A DNA stretch of 64,000 bases, from the NCBI RefSeq assembly GCF_023952475.1, contig NZ_JALHRX010000011.1, positions 62,001 to 126,000 on the forward strand. Reading direction: 5' to 3'. Below the pieces are notes generated by a model. It saw nothing but the letters and a program-made list of their open reading frames with translations, did not search any database and was not told where the DNA came from. How positions within the stretch are numbered: position 1 is the stretch's first letter; every line of letters starts with the position of its first letter. Shown here in pieces: positions 45,305 to 54,576 of this stretch. The DNA comes from Cupriavidus sp. WGlv3 (GTDB lineage Bacteria > Pseudomonadota > Gammaproteobacteria > Burkholderiales > Burkholderiaceae). The position numbers were made by a program, and so were the translations under genes.

Positions 45305-45741
45305 TGCCAGCCAAGGCGCGCGCCGCGCGTGGCGCTTGCTGGCTGCTGGCTGCCGTATCGGCATGCGCATGGGCCGCCTTCGATGCCGGCACCCGCCACG
45401 CATGGACCGGCTCGGTCAACGGCCCGGCCCTGCACGGCCGCGGCCAGCGCGCGGTATCGCCGCCGATCTTGCCCACCGGCGTATTGCCGCAATCGGAAGG
45501 GGTCATTACCTCCGTGCGCTGGCGCTACAGCTTCGCCAAGACGCCGCCGGCGGAACTGCAGGCCTATCTTTGCAATGCGCAACGCTGCGTGCTGCTGACG
45601 CAGGCCGAGGGCAAGACCGATGCGTTCTTCGGCGACGATGCCACCAAGGGTTTTGTGTTTGCGTTCCGGGTGCCGGGGCAGGGGAGCCTGGTGCCGGTGT
45701 TGCAGGGGCGGAGTAATGAGGTGGTGGTGGGGTTTCGGTAG
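45304..45741 (+). CDS. flhE: Flagellar protein FlhE
   Basis: 145 residues with a signal peptide (hydrophobic 12-22, cleavage after A-W-A near residue 24). The mature part has the FlhE features G-V-I-T-S-V-R-W-R-Y, L-Q-A-Y-L-C-N-A-Q-R-C-V and K-G-F-V-F-A-F-R-V-P-G, with a probable disulfide between the two cysteines. FlhE is a periplasmic protein linked to proton leak control through the export gate. It overlaps fliA by one base, so it is the last gene of the flhB operon before the AbiE insertion. Confidence 0.88.
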   Translation: MPAKARAARGACWLLAAVSACAWAAFDAGTRHAWTGSVNGPALHGRGQRAVSPPILPTGVLPQSEGVITSVRWRYSFAKTPPAELQAYLCNAQRCVLLTQAEGKTDAFFGDDATKGFVFAFRVPGQGSLVPVLQGRSNEVVVGFR

Positions 45742-45802
45742 GACCTTGCTGCTTTGGGCCCAGGCAATACCCATCGAGCTTCCCAATTCCCGCTTGTGTA
45801 CT

Positions 45803-45826
45803 CCCTCTCCCGCTTGCGGGAGAGGG
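45803..45826. repeat. Palindromic REP-like element 4
   Basis: CCCTCTCCCGC-TT-GCGGGAGAGGG, the same palindrome as after cheZ. It lies between the flhE stop and the AbiE pair, at the edge of the second insertion. Confidence 0.85.
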
Positions 45827-45859
45827 GAGCAAACAGAGCGCCCGTGGAAAGCCTCCGGG

Positions 45860-46732
45860 TCAGGCTTGCTGACCTGCGAGCACGCAGGCGCGAATCAGGA
45901 CCGGCTCCAGGGCCGTTCGCAACGCTGCAACGGTGTCTGGCAGCGTTTCCCATGTGAGCGAGTTCTTCTTCAGAAACGCTTGCCACAGCGCCTGCCGCGA
46001 CGGATCCGTGGAGAATTCTCCGGTCAGTCCAAGCGGCAGCGCACCGGGAACCGGCATGCCGCGTCTGGTGAAAGTCGCTGCCACCGCGCGTGCGAGGATC
46101 TCTGCATCGAGTGTCTCGCGACCCAGCAGGATGGCCAGGTCGAAATAGTCCTTTAGCCTGCTGTTCGCCATGCCAAGCAATGCAATGGCATGCAGTTTTT
46201 CGGAAACGACCGTGTAGACCGGATACGTGCGTAGCCGCGGCGCCGGCAGATCGTCGAGCAGGACCGGATAGGCCGCGTCGACCGGCCCCGGTGTGATGGC
46301 ATCACCGAACCCGATATCGACTTGCACCCGGCATCGTGCCCGCGCCAGTTCCCCGGTAAGCAAGACGCGCGCGCCGGCGTAGCCCGCATCCTTGCGAATT
46401 TCCTCCGTGGTCACCGATGCCGGATCGAAGGTCATGCCATCGTCGGCGCTGACAGTCGCGATGTCCCGGAACGTTTTGGCGATCGATGCCAGATCGCTCG
46501 CTCCGAAACCAAGGAAGTCGGCATCGCGGGTAGCGCGATGCGGCATGTCGTACCAGAGCGTGAACAGCAAGGCGCCCTTGAGCACAAAGCGCTCGCCATG
46601 CGGCGACTGGCTTAGCCGATAGAGCATGCGTTCCAGCGCATAACGCACCAGCACCTGGTTGAAATCCGCCCTTTGCGCTTTGGCGATGTTCAGCAATCGC
46701 GCGCGCACCGATTCGGCAAGGTCGCTGATCAT
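45860..46732 (-). CDS. AbiEii-type nucleotidyltransferase toxin
   Basis: 290 residues. Nucleotidyltransferase motifs: F-V-L-K-G-A-L-L-F (Lys52-Gly53), R-A-T-R-D-A-D-F with Asp70 and Asp72 as metal ligands, and Y-T-V-V-S-E-K-L-H-A-I with a conserved Lys. The C-terminus is helical with R-L-K-D-Y-F-D-L-A-I-L. AbiEii toxins are bacteriostatic nucleotidyltransferases in type IV toxin-antitoxin systems that abort phage infection. The start overlaps the stop of the antitoxin gene (ATGA), the standard order. Confidence 0.9.
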   Translation of the reverse strand: MISDLAESVRARLLNIAKAQRADFNQVLVRYALERMLYRLSQSPHGERFVLKGALLFTLWYDMPHRATRDADFLGFGASDLASIAKTFRDIATVSADDGMTFDPASVTTEEIRKDAGYAGARVLLTGELARARCRVQVDIGFGDAITPGPVDAAYPVLLDDLPAPRLRTYPVYTVVSEKLHAIALLGMANSRLKDYFDLAILLGRETLDAEILARAVAATFTRRGMPVPGALPLGLTGEFSTDPSRQALWQAFLKKNSLTWETLPDTVAALRTALEPVLIRACVLAGQQA

Positions 46733-47334
46733 TCGACAGCCTCAAGGTACGGGCGCATGACGTTGGCGACACGGCAAATCTTGGCATAGCGCCAGAGGTC
46801 GTCCGCCGATGCCTTCTGCTGTGCCCGCGCATCCCTGAGGGCTTCCAGTGCCACGTCGAGGCCTACCTTGTTGCGGTGCTTGAAGCAATCTGCCACCGTT
46901 CGGGCAGCGCTATAGACCCGCAGTGGGATCCCGCCGTGTTCGACCACGTCGATGCCTGCCGAGAAGACATCGTCGGCAACCTGGATCATCTTGATCGGTG
47001 GAAAATCGATTCTTGGCGCATGGCTGCCTCGCGGCATCGCAATCCAGACTTCGCGCGGAAGTTGCGTGGTCAGGCCATGGAACTGGAGCGCTGTCAGCAG
47101 GCAGAAGACAGCTTGCGGCACCCGGGTGGCAATGGCGGCAAGCCCCTCGTGCTCCGAGCGTGGATCATTCGACAGCCGGTAGATGCCCCGATCGATTCTT
47201 TCGAGCAGCCCGGCGCCGACCATGCGGCTTAGGATGACCCGCGGGACTTCGATGTTGTCGAGATCGGCGGGGCGCAGCATGCCTTTCCTGGAGGCCAGGT
47301 CAAGGACGCGTTGGGTTTGGCGGTTGTGCGGCAT
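46729..47334 (-). CDS. AbiEi-type antitoxin, transcriptional autorepressor
   Basis: 201 residues from the ATG at 47334. A TTG at 47376 would add 14 residues but lies inside the inverted repeat upstream, so the shorter form is preferred. The N-terminal winged helix has T-Q-R-V-L-D-L-A-S-R-K-G-M-L-R-P-A-D-L and G-L-L-E-R-I-D-R-G-I-Y-R-L. The C-terminal AbiEi domain has F-C-L-L-T-A-L-Q-F-H-G-L-T-T-Q-L-P and V-Y-S-A-A-R-T-V-A-D-C-F-K-H-R. AbiEi antitoxins bind inverted repeats in their own promoter; a matching repeat is present. Confidence 0.88.
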   Translation of the reverse strand: MPHNRQTQRVLDLASRKGMLRPADLDNIEVPRVILSRMVGAGLLERIDRGIYRLSNDPRSEHEGLAAIATRVPQAVFCLLTALQFHGLTTQLPREVWIAMPRGSHAPRIDFPPIKMIQVADDVFSAGIDVVEHGGIPLRVYSAARTVADCFKHRNKVGLDVALEALRDARAQQKASADDLWRYAKICRVANVMRPYLEAVE

Positions 47335-47346
47335 GACGGCCACAGT

Positions 47347-47396
47347 ATGTTCCGTTTTTTCGTTGGTTTCAAGCAAGTGACGAAAAAATGGAACAT
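47347..47396 (-). promoter_or_regulatory. Inverted-repeat operator of the AbiE operon
   Basis: ATGTTCCGTTTTTTCGT (47347-47363) and ACGAAAAAATGGAACAT (47380-47396) are 17-base arms with a single mismatch, separated by 16 bp. They lie just upstream of the chosen antitoxin start. This fits negative autoregulation by AbiEi, known from other members. Confidence 0.75.
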
Positions 47397-47436
47397 TTTG
47401 TGACCGCAGGCGAACCCCTGCGGATGTGAGACGTGC

Positions 47437-47898
47437 TTACCCGGCCGCCAGACTAACCCCACCCACGCCCGCCGCCGCCTTCCCATCCTTCCCATACAAC
47501 CCCGCATCCCCGCCACTATGCTGGCGCAGCGCCTGGATGGCCTCGCGGGTGAAGTCGAGATGGGCGTCAACCACCGCCCCGTTGAGCGCATTGGTGTCAC
47601 GCGCGGTGCGGGCGGCGAAGATCAGTCCGCGCCAGGCATCGGCCACCGCCGGTTCGACCTGGCGCCCCAGCAGTTGCCCTTCCGGGCCCGCGCGCAGGCC
47701 CAGCGCGCCCATCTGGGCTTCGCGGGCCTTGAGTTGGCGGGACAAAGCCTGGCCCAGTTCGACCTTGCGCGTCAGCAGTCCGCTCAGGGACTGGAAGTCG
47801 CCCCGCTTGAGGGCGTCGCGCTCTTCGGCGAGGAGTTGGCCGAAGGCCTGGATGCCTTCGGTTTCGCGCTGCAGGGACTGGATCAGGCTCTGGCTCAT
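47437..47898 (-). CDS. flgN: Flagellar chaperone FlgN
   Basis: 153 residues, mostly a long helix pair rich in Gln, Leu and Glu, typical of the FlgN export chaperone for FlgK and FlgL. Directly downstream of flgM (5 bp gap) in the usual order. The C-terminal 25 residues are Gly/Ala-rich and low complexity. Confidence 0.85.
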   Translation of the reverse strand: MSQSLIQSLQRETEGIQAFGQLLAEERDALKRGDFQSLSGLLTRKVELGQALSRQLKAREAQMGALGLRAGPEGQLLGRQVEPAVADAWRGLIFAARTARDTNALNGAVVDAHLDFTREAIQALRQHSGGDAGLYGKDGKAAAGVGGVSLAAG

Positions 47899-47903
47899 GA
47901 TGG

Positions 47904-48218
47904 CTATTTGGCGTCGGCCTGGCCGAGCTCGCGCAGGGTGGCGAGCAGGCCATCGGCAATCTTGCCCGGGTCGATGCGGATCCGGCCTTCGGCGATGGCC
48001 TGGCGGATTTCTTCGACCTTGGCGGTATCGATATCGTCGTCAGTCGGCTGGGCCAGGCGGGCGCTGATGTCGCGCACCTGGGCGGCCAGCGGGCTGACGC
48101 TCAGGCCGGCGGACGGCGCGGCCGCATCGGCGGCGGCGGCCGGGGCGGCCTGGGGCCGGGCGGCGTCGCCAGCGGCGGCGTCGGCCGGACGGGACGAGGT
48201 GGAGTGGTTGATCTTCAC
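47904..48218 (-). CDS. flgM: Anti-sigma-28 factor FlgM
   Basis: 104 residues from a GTG start with AAGGA upstream. The N-terminus is Ala-rich and disordered; the C-terminal half has D-D-D-I-D-T-A-K-V-E-E-I-R-Q-A-I-A-E-G-R-I-R-I-D-P-G-K-I-A-D-G-L-L, the sigma-binding region. It holds FliA inactive until exported through the completed hook-basal body. A candidate sigma-28 promoter lies just upstream. Confidence 0.95.
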   Translation of the reverse strand: MKINHSTSSRPADAAAGDAARPQAAPAAAADAAAPSAGLSVSPLAAQVRDISARLAQPTDDDIDTAKVEEIRQAIAEGRIRIDPGKIADGLLATLRELGQADAK

Positions 48219-48246
48219 GGGGCGATCCTTGCTGGTTTCCTATGGC

Positions 48247-48273
48247 ATTACGGACGCGCCGGCGAATTCTTTA
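48247..48273 (-). promoter_or_regulatory. Candidate sigma-28 promoter of flgM
   Basis: On the minus strand TAAAGAAT (48266-48273) is separated by exactly 11 bp from TCCGTAAT (48247-48254), near the sigma-28 consensus TAAAGTTT-N11-GCCGATAA (six of eight and four of eight matches). It lies about 30 bp before the flgM start. Confidence 0.55.
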
Positions 48274-48381
48274 GGGCGCCTGGCCCGGATTCGCTGCGCG
48301 GCGGCTGCGGCGGCATTTTCGCACGCCGCCCGCCCCGGAAACCCAGTCATTCCAGCCACGGTTACAGCACTTGCCGCGATG

Positions 48382-49152
48382 TCATTGCAGCACCACGGTG
48401 TCGCCGCTGCGGACCAGGCCATTGACCACCTGGCCGCTGCGCAGGCGCACCTGCACGGTGTTGCCGGTGGCCGCGTCGGCCAGCACCTTGCCTTCGCTGG
48501 TGATCTGGAAGGCCTCACCCTCGACCGCCACGGTGACGGTCTGGCCCTGGCGCACGGCGATGGCCTTGCGCAGCAGGTCGGTGCGCAGCGGCGAGCCAGC
48601 GGCGATGCGGTTGGCGGTGACGGCGCCTGCAAGCTGGGCCGGGTCGGTGATCACCGCGCGCGGCAGCGCGCCCAGGTCGCCCTGGCGGATTTCGACATCG
48701 GCCTGGCCGACCGGCTCGCCCGCGCCCAGCGCGCGCGCGGCCACGTAATAGTCGGTCAGCACCGAGACGCGCGCCTGCATGTAGCGCACCCAGGGCCGCT
48801 CGCCGCCGCAGCGCACGCCTACCGAAACGCGTCCCCACGGCGAGGCGCCGGCGGGCAGGAACGGATCGGGCGCGATGCATTCGGGCGCGCGCCCGCCTGA
48901 CGGCGGTGCCACCTGCACGCTGACCTTGCCCGGCAGGCCGGCGGTTTGCTGCTGCAGGAAGCGCTCGACGGCGACCCGCGCGGGGTCTTCGGTGAAGGGG
49001 CTGGCAGCGGCGTGCGCGGCCGGCGCCTGCATGGCCACCGGCGTGACCTGCGCCGGCGCGGCGCCGGCAGCGCCAGGCAGGCAAGCGCCCAGCAGGCAGG
49101 CGCCAAGAGCGGCTTGCGCCAGGCGGCGGGCGTTGCGGCAAAGGGGTTTCAT
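48382..49152 (-). CDS. flgA: Flagellar P-ring chaperone FlgA
   Basis: 256 residues from the ATG at 49152, which gives a proper signal peptide (basic start, hydrophobic L-A-Q-A-A-L-G-A-C-L-L-G, cleavage near residue 31). The C-terminal SAF domain has A-R-A-L-G-A-G-E-P-V, A-I-A-V-R-Q-G-Q-T-V-T-V and G-D-T-V-V-L-Q, the standard FlgA ending. It assists FlgI assembly in the periplasm. It is divergent from flgB and upstream of flgM and flgN. Confidence 0.93.
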   Translation of the reverse strand: MKPLCRNARRLAQAALGACLLGACLPGAAGAAPAQVTPVAMQAPAAHAAASPFTEDPARVAVERFLQQQTAGLPGKVSVQVAPPSGGRAPECIAPDPFLPAGASPWGRVSVGVRCGGERPWVRYMQARVSVLTDYYVAARALGAGEPVGQADVEIRQGDLGALPRAVITDPAQLAGAVTANRIAAGSPLRTDLLRKAIAVRQGQTVTVAVEGEAFQITSEGKVLADAATGNTVQVRLRSGQVVNGLVRSGDTVVLQ

Positions 49153-49384
49153 CTGGACTTCCCGGCAAGGACGGCGCGCGGCCCCGTGACTGACTGCGCG
49201 CGCCGTATACATCTGTCATCGGGGCCCATTGTAGGCAGCGCCCCGCGCGCGGGCGGGCCGAAATGCGCGGATTTCCCGTCCTTATTCATCCGATTGGCGT
49301 GACAGCTCCCCGCCTAAGATGCCAACCCTGAAGAAGCCACGTGCGCTCCGATTGCGGGAGCGCTTGCCCAGCAGGGAGATGCAG
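49153..49384. promoter_or_regulatory. Divergent flgA-flgB promoter region
   Basis: 232 bp between divergent class 2 genes, so it should hold FlhDC-dependent promoters in both directions. I cannot place the FlhDC box with confidence. A GC-rich stem is seen near 49238-49258. Confidence 0.4.
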
Positions 49385-49792
49385 ATGATTGACAGACTTG
49401 ATGCGGCGCTACGTTTCCAGCAGGAAGCGCTGAGCCTGCGCAACCAGCGGCAGTCGGTGATTGCCTCGAACATCGCGCACGCGGACACGCCCGGCTACAA
49501 GGCGCGCGACTTTGATTTCTCCAGCACTCTGGCGCAGACCGTCGAGCGCGGCCACCGCAACGAGGGCATGTCGCTGTCGACCACCTCGGTGCGCCACCTG
49601 CCCGCGCAGGCGCCGGGCCGCGAGGAATTCGACCTGGCCTACCGCATCCCGCTGCAGTCCAGTGTGGATGGCAATACCGTGGAAATGGACACCGAACGCG
49701 TGGCCTTCGCAGACAACGCCGTGCACTTCGAGTCTGGCCTGACGGTGATGAATTCCAAGATCAAGACCATGCTGGCGGCAATCCAGCAGTAA
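49385..49792 (+). CDS. flgB: Flagellar proximal rod protein FlgB
   Basis: 135 residues from the ATG at 49385; GGGAG lies about seven bases upstream of it, whereas the ATG at 49379 is too close to that site. S-N-I-A-H-A-D-T-P-G-Y-K-A-R-D-F-D-F is the FlgB signature. First gene of the rod-hook operon. Confidence 0.96.
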   Translation: MIDRLDAALRFQQEALSLRNQRQSVIASNIAHADTPGYKARDFDFSSTLAQTVERGHRNEGMSLSTTSVRHLPAQAPGREEFDLAYRIPLQSSVDGNTVEMDTERVAFADNAVHFESGLTVMNSKIKTMLAAIQQ

Positions 49793-49807
49793 CGCAGGAG
49801 CGAACCC

Positions 49808-50215
49808 ATGCCGGCAATGAACATCTTCGACGTCGCGGGCTCGGCCATGGCCGCGCAGTCGCAGCGCATGAACGTGACCGCGTCCAACCTGGCCAACGCC
49901 GACAGCGTGGTCAGCCCCGACGGGCAGGCCTACCGCGCCAAGCAGGTGGTGTTCGGCATGGCGCCCACGCCGGGACAGACCGATATCGGCGGCGTGCAGG
50001 TGCAGGGCGTGAGCGAGGATCCGTCGCCCCCGCGCATGGTGCACAACCCCACGCATCCGATGGCCAATGCGCAGGGCTATGTGGTGATGCCCAACGTCAA
50101 CCCGGTGGAGGAGATGGTCAACATGATCTCGGCCTCGCGTTCCTACCAGGCCAACGTGGAAGTGCTCAACACCGCCAAGAACATGATGCTGAAGACGCTG
50201 ACGATCGGCCAGTAA
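49808..50215 (+). CDS. flgC: Flagellar proximal rod protein FlgC
   Basis: 135 residues: [27 protein letters not shown] and the C-terminal [17 protein letters not shown]. It sits 15 bp after flgB. Confidence 0.97.
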   Translation: MPAMNIFDVAGSAMAAQSQRMNVTASNLANADSVVSPDGQAYRAKQVVFGMAPTPGQTDIGGVQVQGVSEDPSPPRMVHNPTHPMANAQGYVVMPNVNPVEEMVNMISASRSYQANVEVLNTAKNMMLKTLTIGQ

Positions 50216-50273
50216 AACGCCCCGGCCCATCACGGCAACGGCTCCATCCGCATCTCGCACACAATCAACTGAC

Positions 50274-50939
50274 ATGACCACCACCCCACCGGTAGGCAGC
50301 AACACGCAAGGCATCAACGACGCACTCAAGAGCGGCAGCGCCAGCGCGTCCGAGCTGCAGAACAACTTCCTGACCATGCTCGTCACGCAGATGAACAACC
50401 AGGATCCGCTCAACCCGATGGACAACGCGCAGCTGACGTCGCAGCTGGCGCAGATCAGCACGGTCAGCGGCATGCAGACCATGAACGCGACGCTGTCGCA
50501 GTTGCTTGGGCAGGTCAGCGCCAGCCGCGCGATGGATTCGGCCGCGCTGATCGGCCGTACCGTGATGGTGCCGGGCAAGCAGGTATCGGTGGAAGGCGGC
50601 GTGCCGGGCAAGATCGGCGTGGACCTGCCGTCGACCGCGGACGCGGTCACCGTCGACGTGCTCGACAAGGACGGCAACGTGGTGCGCACCATCGACATGA
50701 AGGGCCAGACCGCGGGCGTGCACAACATCGCGTGGGACGGCAAGAACAACGCCGGCGTGGCGGTGGCCGACGGCGACTACACCTTCAAGGTGACCGCCAC
50801 CGCCAACGGCACCTCGGTGCAGCCGGTGGCGCTGGTGTACGGCAAGGTCGAGAGCATCAGCGGCGACGCCAGCGGCGTGCTGGTGGACCTGGGCGACGGC
50901 CAGACCGCCAACGTCGACGACGTGCGCCGGATTCTCTGA
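50274..50939 (+). CDS. flgD: Flagellar hook-capping protein FlgD
   Basis: 221 residues. The N-terminal capping region has N-N-F-L-T-M-L-V-T-Q-M-N-N-Q-D-P-L-N-P-M-D-N; the C-terminal Ig-like part has H-N-I-A-W-D-G-K-N-N-A-G-V. FlgD is the scaffold for FlgE polymerisation and is lost from the finished hook. Confidence 0.96.
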   Translation: MTTTPPVGSNTQGINDALKSGSASASELQNNFLTMLVTQMNNQDPLNPMDNAQLTSQLAQISTVSGMQTMNATLSQLLGQVSASRAMDSAALIGRTVMVPGKQVSVEGGVPGKIGVDLPSTADAVTVDVLDKDGNVVRTIDMKGQTAGVHNIAWDGKNNAGVAVADGDYTFKVTATANGTSVQPVALVYGKVESISGDASGVLVDLGDGQTANVDDVRRIL

Positions 50940-51016
50940 TACGCAGGTGCCGGCAGCGCGCGGGCGCCGGCCGGCTTCAATGACAGCCTAGTGGGCCAAT
51001 CAAAAAGGAAGCAATC

Positions 51017-52243
51017 ATGGGTTTCGGTCAAGGGGTAAGCGGCCTGAACGCCGCCGCGTCCAACCTGGACGTGATCGGCAACAACATCGCCAACGCCAAC
51101 ACGGTTGGCTACAAGCAATCGGCCGCGCAGTTCGCCGACGTCTACGCGGGCACCAAGATCGGCCTGGGCGTGCGCGTGAACTCGGTGGTGCAGTCGTTCA
51201 ACCAGGGCAATATCGAGGCCTCGGGCCGGTCCCTGGACGTGGCCATCACCAACGGCAACGGCTTCTTCCGCATGACCAGCCCGGAAGGCGCGGTCTACTA
51301 CTCGCGCAACGGCCAGTTCCAGCGCCAGGAAGACGGCCGCATCACCAATATGCAGGGCTTGCAGGTGACGGGCTATCCGGCCGGCGTGGCCGGCGGCGCG
51401 GGCGTGCAGCCGCAGCCGCTGGTGATCAGCAATGCGCAGATGGAGCCGCGCGCCACCAGCAGCATCACCGCCAAGTTCCAGCTCGATTCGCGCGCCACCG
51501 TGCCGGCGCAGGCGTTTGCCAGCGCGCCCGGCGTGCCGCCGACCAGCAACATGTTCAACTACAGCACGGCGATCAACGTCTATGACTCGCTGGGCAACAA
51601 GCAGCAGCTGATGGCGTACTTCGCCAAGTCGGGCGCTGCGCCCACCGTGCCGGGCGGCACCGACTGGCAGATGTACGTCACCGACGTCAACGGCAACACC
51701 GTGGGCGGCGCTCCGGTCACGCTGTCGTTCGACAACGCCGGCGCGCTGCAGGCGCCGGGCGCGGGCGCGGTCACGCTGACCCAGCCGGCGGCCAATGGCG
51801 CCCAGGCCATGGCCATGCGCCTGGACCTGACCGGCACCACCCAGTTCGGCGCCGACAACGACGTCAAGCAGCTAAGCCAGAACGGCTATACCTCGGGCAG
51901 CCTGCTGGGCTTCTCGGTCAACGGCGACGGCACCATCACCGGCAACTATTCCAACGAGCAGACCAAGCCGCTGGGCCAGATCGTGATGGCCGCGTTCGGC
52001 AACGTCGAAGGCCTGAAGCCCGAGGGCGACAACGTGTGGTCCGCCACCGGCGCGTCCGGCCAGCCGCTGCTCGGCGTGGCCGGCGGCAGCCTGGGCACGC
52101 TGCGCTCGAACGCGGTGGAAGCCTCCAACGTGGACCTGTCCGGCCAGCTGGTCAACCTGATCGTGGCCCAGCGCAACTACCAGGCCAACGCGCAGACCAT
52201 CAAGGCGCAGGACACGGTCATGCAGACCCTGGTGAACCTGTGA
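51017..52243 (+). CDS. flgE: Flagellar hook protein FlgE
   Basis: 408 residues. N-terminal G-L-N-A-A-A-S-N-L-D-V-I-G-N-N-I-A-N-A-N-T-V-G-Y-K and C-terminal A-Q-R-N-Y-Q-A-N-A-Q-T-I-K-A-Q-D are the conserved helices of the axial family; the middle is the beta-rich variable region. AAGGAAG precedes the ATG. Confidence 0.97.
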   Translation: MGFGQGVSGLNAAASNLDVIGNNIANANTVGYKQSAAQFADVYAGTKIGLGVRVNSVVQSFNQGNIEASGRSLDVAITNGNGFFRMTSPEGAVYYSRNGQFQRQEDGRITNMQGLQVTGYPAGVAGGAGVQPQPLVISNAQMEPRATSSITAKFQLDSRATVPAQAFASAPGVPPTSNMFNYSTAINVYDSLGNKQQLMAYFAKSGAAPTVPGGTDWQMYVTDVNGNTVGGAPVTLSFDNAGALQAPGAGAVTLTQPAANGAQAMAMRLDLTGTTQFGADNDVKQLSQNGYTSGSLLGFSVNGDGTITGNYSNEQTKPLGQIVMAAFGNVEGLKPEGDNVWSATGASGQPLLGVAGGSLGTLRSNAVEASNVDLSGQLVNLIVAQRNYQANAQTIKAQDTVMQTLVNL

Positions 52244-52269
52244 TCGCCACGCTGAGCTGAGCCGCCGCC

Positions 52270-53013
52270 ATGGACCGCATGATCTACACCGCCCTGTCGG
52301 GCGCCAAGCAGATACTCGACCAGCAAGCCGCGGTATCGAACAACCTTGCCAACGTCTCGACGCCGGCGTTCCGCGCCCAGGTCAACCTGTACCGCGCGGT
52401 GCCGGTGGTCGGGGCGGAGGCCGGCACGCGCGCCTTCACGCTGGCGTCCACGCCGGGCGCCGACATGCGCGCCGGGCCGCTGACCTACACCGGCCGCGCG
52501 CTCGACGTGGCGCTGCAGGGCAACGGCTGGCTGGTGGTGCAGGCGCCGGACGGCAGCGAGGCCTATACCCGCGCCGGCGCGCTGCAGGTGGCGCAGGACG
52601 GCCAGGTGCAGACCCTCTCCGGCCTGCCGGTGATGGGCGACGGCGGTCCGCTGGCGGTGCCGCCGGGCTCGCAGGTGACGATCGGCACCGACGGCACCAT
52701 CACCGCGCGCGGCCCCGGCGAAGCCTCGGCCGGGCTGGCGCAGGTGGGCCGGCTGCGCGTGGTCAATCCGCCCAACGACGCCATCGCCCGCGGCGATGAC
52801 GGCCTGTTCCGCCTGCGCCCCGGCGCGCAGCCGCTCGAGGCCGATCCCACCGTGCGCGTAATTTCTGGCGCGCTCGAAGGCAGCAACGTCAACCCGACCG
52901 AAGCCATGGTCGAGATGATCGCCAATGCGCGCCGCTTCGAGATGCAGATGAAGATGATCCAGGGCGCCGACGGCAACGAGCAGCGCGCCAACCAGCTGCT
53001 CTCGACCAACTGA
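52270..53013 (+). CDS. flgF: Flagellar proximal rod protein FlgF
   Basis: 247 residues. Opens [32 protein letters not shown], typical FlgF, and ends in the conserved M-V-E-M-I-A-N-A-R-R-F-E-M-Q-M-K-M helix. Confidence 0.96.
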   Translation: MDRMIYTALSGAKQILDQQAAVSNNLANVSTPAFRAQVNLYRAVPVVGAEAGTRAFTLASTPGADMRAGPLTYTGRALDVALQGNGWLVVQAPDGSEAYTRAGALQVAQDGQVQTLSGLPVMGDGGPLAVPPGSQVTIGTDGTITARGPGEASAGLAQVGRLRVVNPPNDAIARGDDGLFRLRPGAQPLEADPTVRVISGALEGSNVNPTEAMVEMIANARRFEMQMKMIQGADGNEQRANQLLSTN

Positions 53014-53073
53014 ACTGATTACTGACTGGCACGGTGTACCGCGCAAGTCCCCAGCACTCAAGCAAGGACCCAC

Positions 53074-53859
53074 ATGATCCGCTCTCTCTGGATTGCCAAG
53101 ACCGGCCTCGATGCGCAGCAGACGCAGATGGACGTGATCTCGAACAACCTGGCCAACGTGTCGACCAACGGCTTCAAGCGCGGCCGCGCGGTGTTCGAGG
53201 AACTGATGTACCAGACCATCCGCCAGCCCGGTGCGCTGTCGTCGGACCAGACCACGCTGCCCTCGGGCATGCAGCTGGGCACCGGCGTGCGCCCGGTGGC
53301 GACCGAGCGCATCCACACCCAGGGCAATCCGCAGCAGACCGGCAATGCCAAGGACGTGGCCATCCTGGGCCAGGGCTTCTTCCAGGTGGCGCTGCCCGAC
53401 GGCACCACCGCCTATACCCGCGACGGCTCGTTCCAGGTGGACCAGAACGGCCAGCTGGTGACCTCCAGCGGCTTCGTGATCCAGCCCGCCATCACCATCC
53501 CGGCCAACACGCTGTCGATGACCGTCGGCCGCGACGGCACGGTGTCGGTGACGCAGCCGGGCTCCAGCGCCAACGTGCAGGTGGGGCAGTTGCAGCTCGC
53601 CACCTTCATGAACCCGGCCGGCCTGGAAAGCATGGGCGAGAACCTGTACGTGCAGACCGACGCCTCGGGCGCGCCCAACACCACCGTGCCGGGCCTGAAC
53701 GGCGCTGGGGTGGTGCAGCAGAACTATGTCGAGGCGTCCAACGTCAACGTGGTCGAGGAACTGGTCAGCATGATCCAGACGCAGCGTGCGTACGAGATCA
53801 ACAGCAAGGCGGTGCAGGCCTCCGACCAGATGCTGCAGCGCCTGTCGCAACTGGGTTGA
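53074..53859 (+). CDS. flgG: Flagellar distal rod protein FlgG
   Basis: 261 residues, the near-invariant FlgG length. [26 protein letters not shown] and the C-terminal [18 protein letters not shown] motif are present. Confidence 0.97.
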   Translation: MIRSLWIAKTGLDAQQTQMDVISNNLANVSTNGFKRGRAVFEELMYQTIRQPGALSSDQTTLPSGMQLGTGVRPVATERIHTQGNPQQTGNAKDVAILGQGFFQVALPDGTTAYTRDGSFQVDQNGQLVTSSGFVIQPAITIPANTLSMTVGRDGTVSVTQPGSSANVQVGQLQLATFMNPAGLESMGENLYVQTDASGAPNTTVPGLNGAGVVQQNYVEASNVNVVEELVSMIQTQRAYEINSKAVQASDQMLQRLSQLG

Positions 53860-53870
53860 TTGGTGTGAAC

Positions 53871-54569
53871 ATGGCCACCTTGCTTTCCCGCCTGGGCGCG
53901 CGTGCGCTGGTTTGCCTGGCCGGCGTGGCAATGCTGGCCACCAGCGGCTGCGCGCTGATGCCGCGCGAGCCGCTCGTGCAGATGCCGACCACCGCGCGCG
54001 CCGAGCCGCGCCCGATGGGGCCGGCCTCGGGCTCGATCTACCAGTCGTCGTACGCCGGCAATCCGCTGTTCGAGGACCGCCGCCCGCGCAACGTGGGCGA
54101 CATCCTGACCATCCTGATCACCGAGAACGTCAACGCCAGCAAGAACTCCGGCACCAACACCAGCCGCACCGGCAACGCCGCGCTGGCGTTCGACGCGGTG
54201 CCGCGCGCGCTGGGCGGACTGTTCGGCACCAGCCAGAACGCCAACATCAACGGCGCCAACACCATGAAGGCAAGCGGCGGCGCCAGCGCGGCCAACACCT
54301 TCAACGGCACCATCACCGTGACCGTACTTGAGGTGCTGGCCAATGGCAACCTGGTGGTCTCCGGCGAAAAGCAAATGGCCATCAACCAGGGCGCCGAGTT
54401 CATTCGCTTCTCGGGCGTGGTCAATCCCCGCACCATCACCGGCGACAACGCCGTGCTGTCGACGCAGGTCGCCGATGCGCGCATCGAATACACCGCCAAG
54501 GGCGTGATCGACGAAGCGCAGAACATGGGCTGGCTGCAGCGCTTCTTCCTCAATGTTTCTCCGTTCTGA
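53871..54569 (+). CDS. flgH: Flagellar L-ring lipoprotein FlgH
   Basis: 232 residues from the ATG at 53871; a longer in-frame extension through flgG is not coding. The signal peptide ends in L-A-T-S-G-C with Cys27, a lipobox with Thr at -3 instead of Leu, so slightly unusual. [20 protein letters not shown] and [10 protein letters not shown] identify FlgH, which forms the outer-membrane ring. Confidence 0.95.
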   Translation: MATLLSRLGARALVCLAGVAMLATSGCALMPREPLVQMPTTARAEPRPMGPASGSIYQSSYAGNPLFEDRRPRNVGDILTILITENVNASKNSGTNTSRTGNAALAFDAVPRALGGLFGTSQNANINGANTMKASGGASAANTFNGTITVTVLEVLANGNLVVSGEKQMAINQGAEFIRFSGVVNPRTITGDNAVLSTQVADARIEYTAKGVIDEAQNMGWLQRFFLNVSPF

Positions 54570-54576
54570 CCGCGCC

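Noticed and set aside
53034..53870. A continuous plus-strand frame making a 511-residue protein that ends in FlgH
   Set aside because: The first 279 residues are an out-of-frame reading of flgG and look non-coding. FlgH starts at the ATG at 53871 with a lipoprotein signal.
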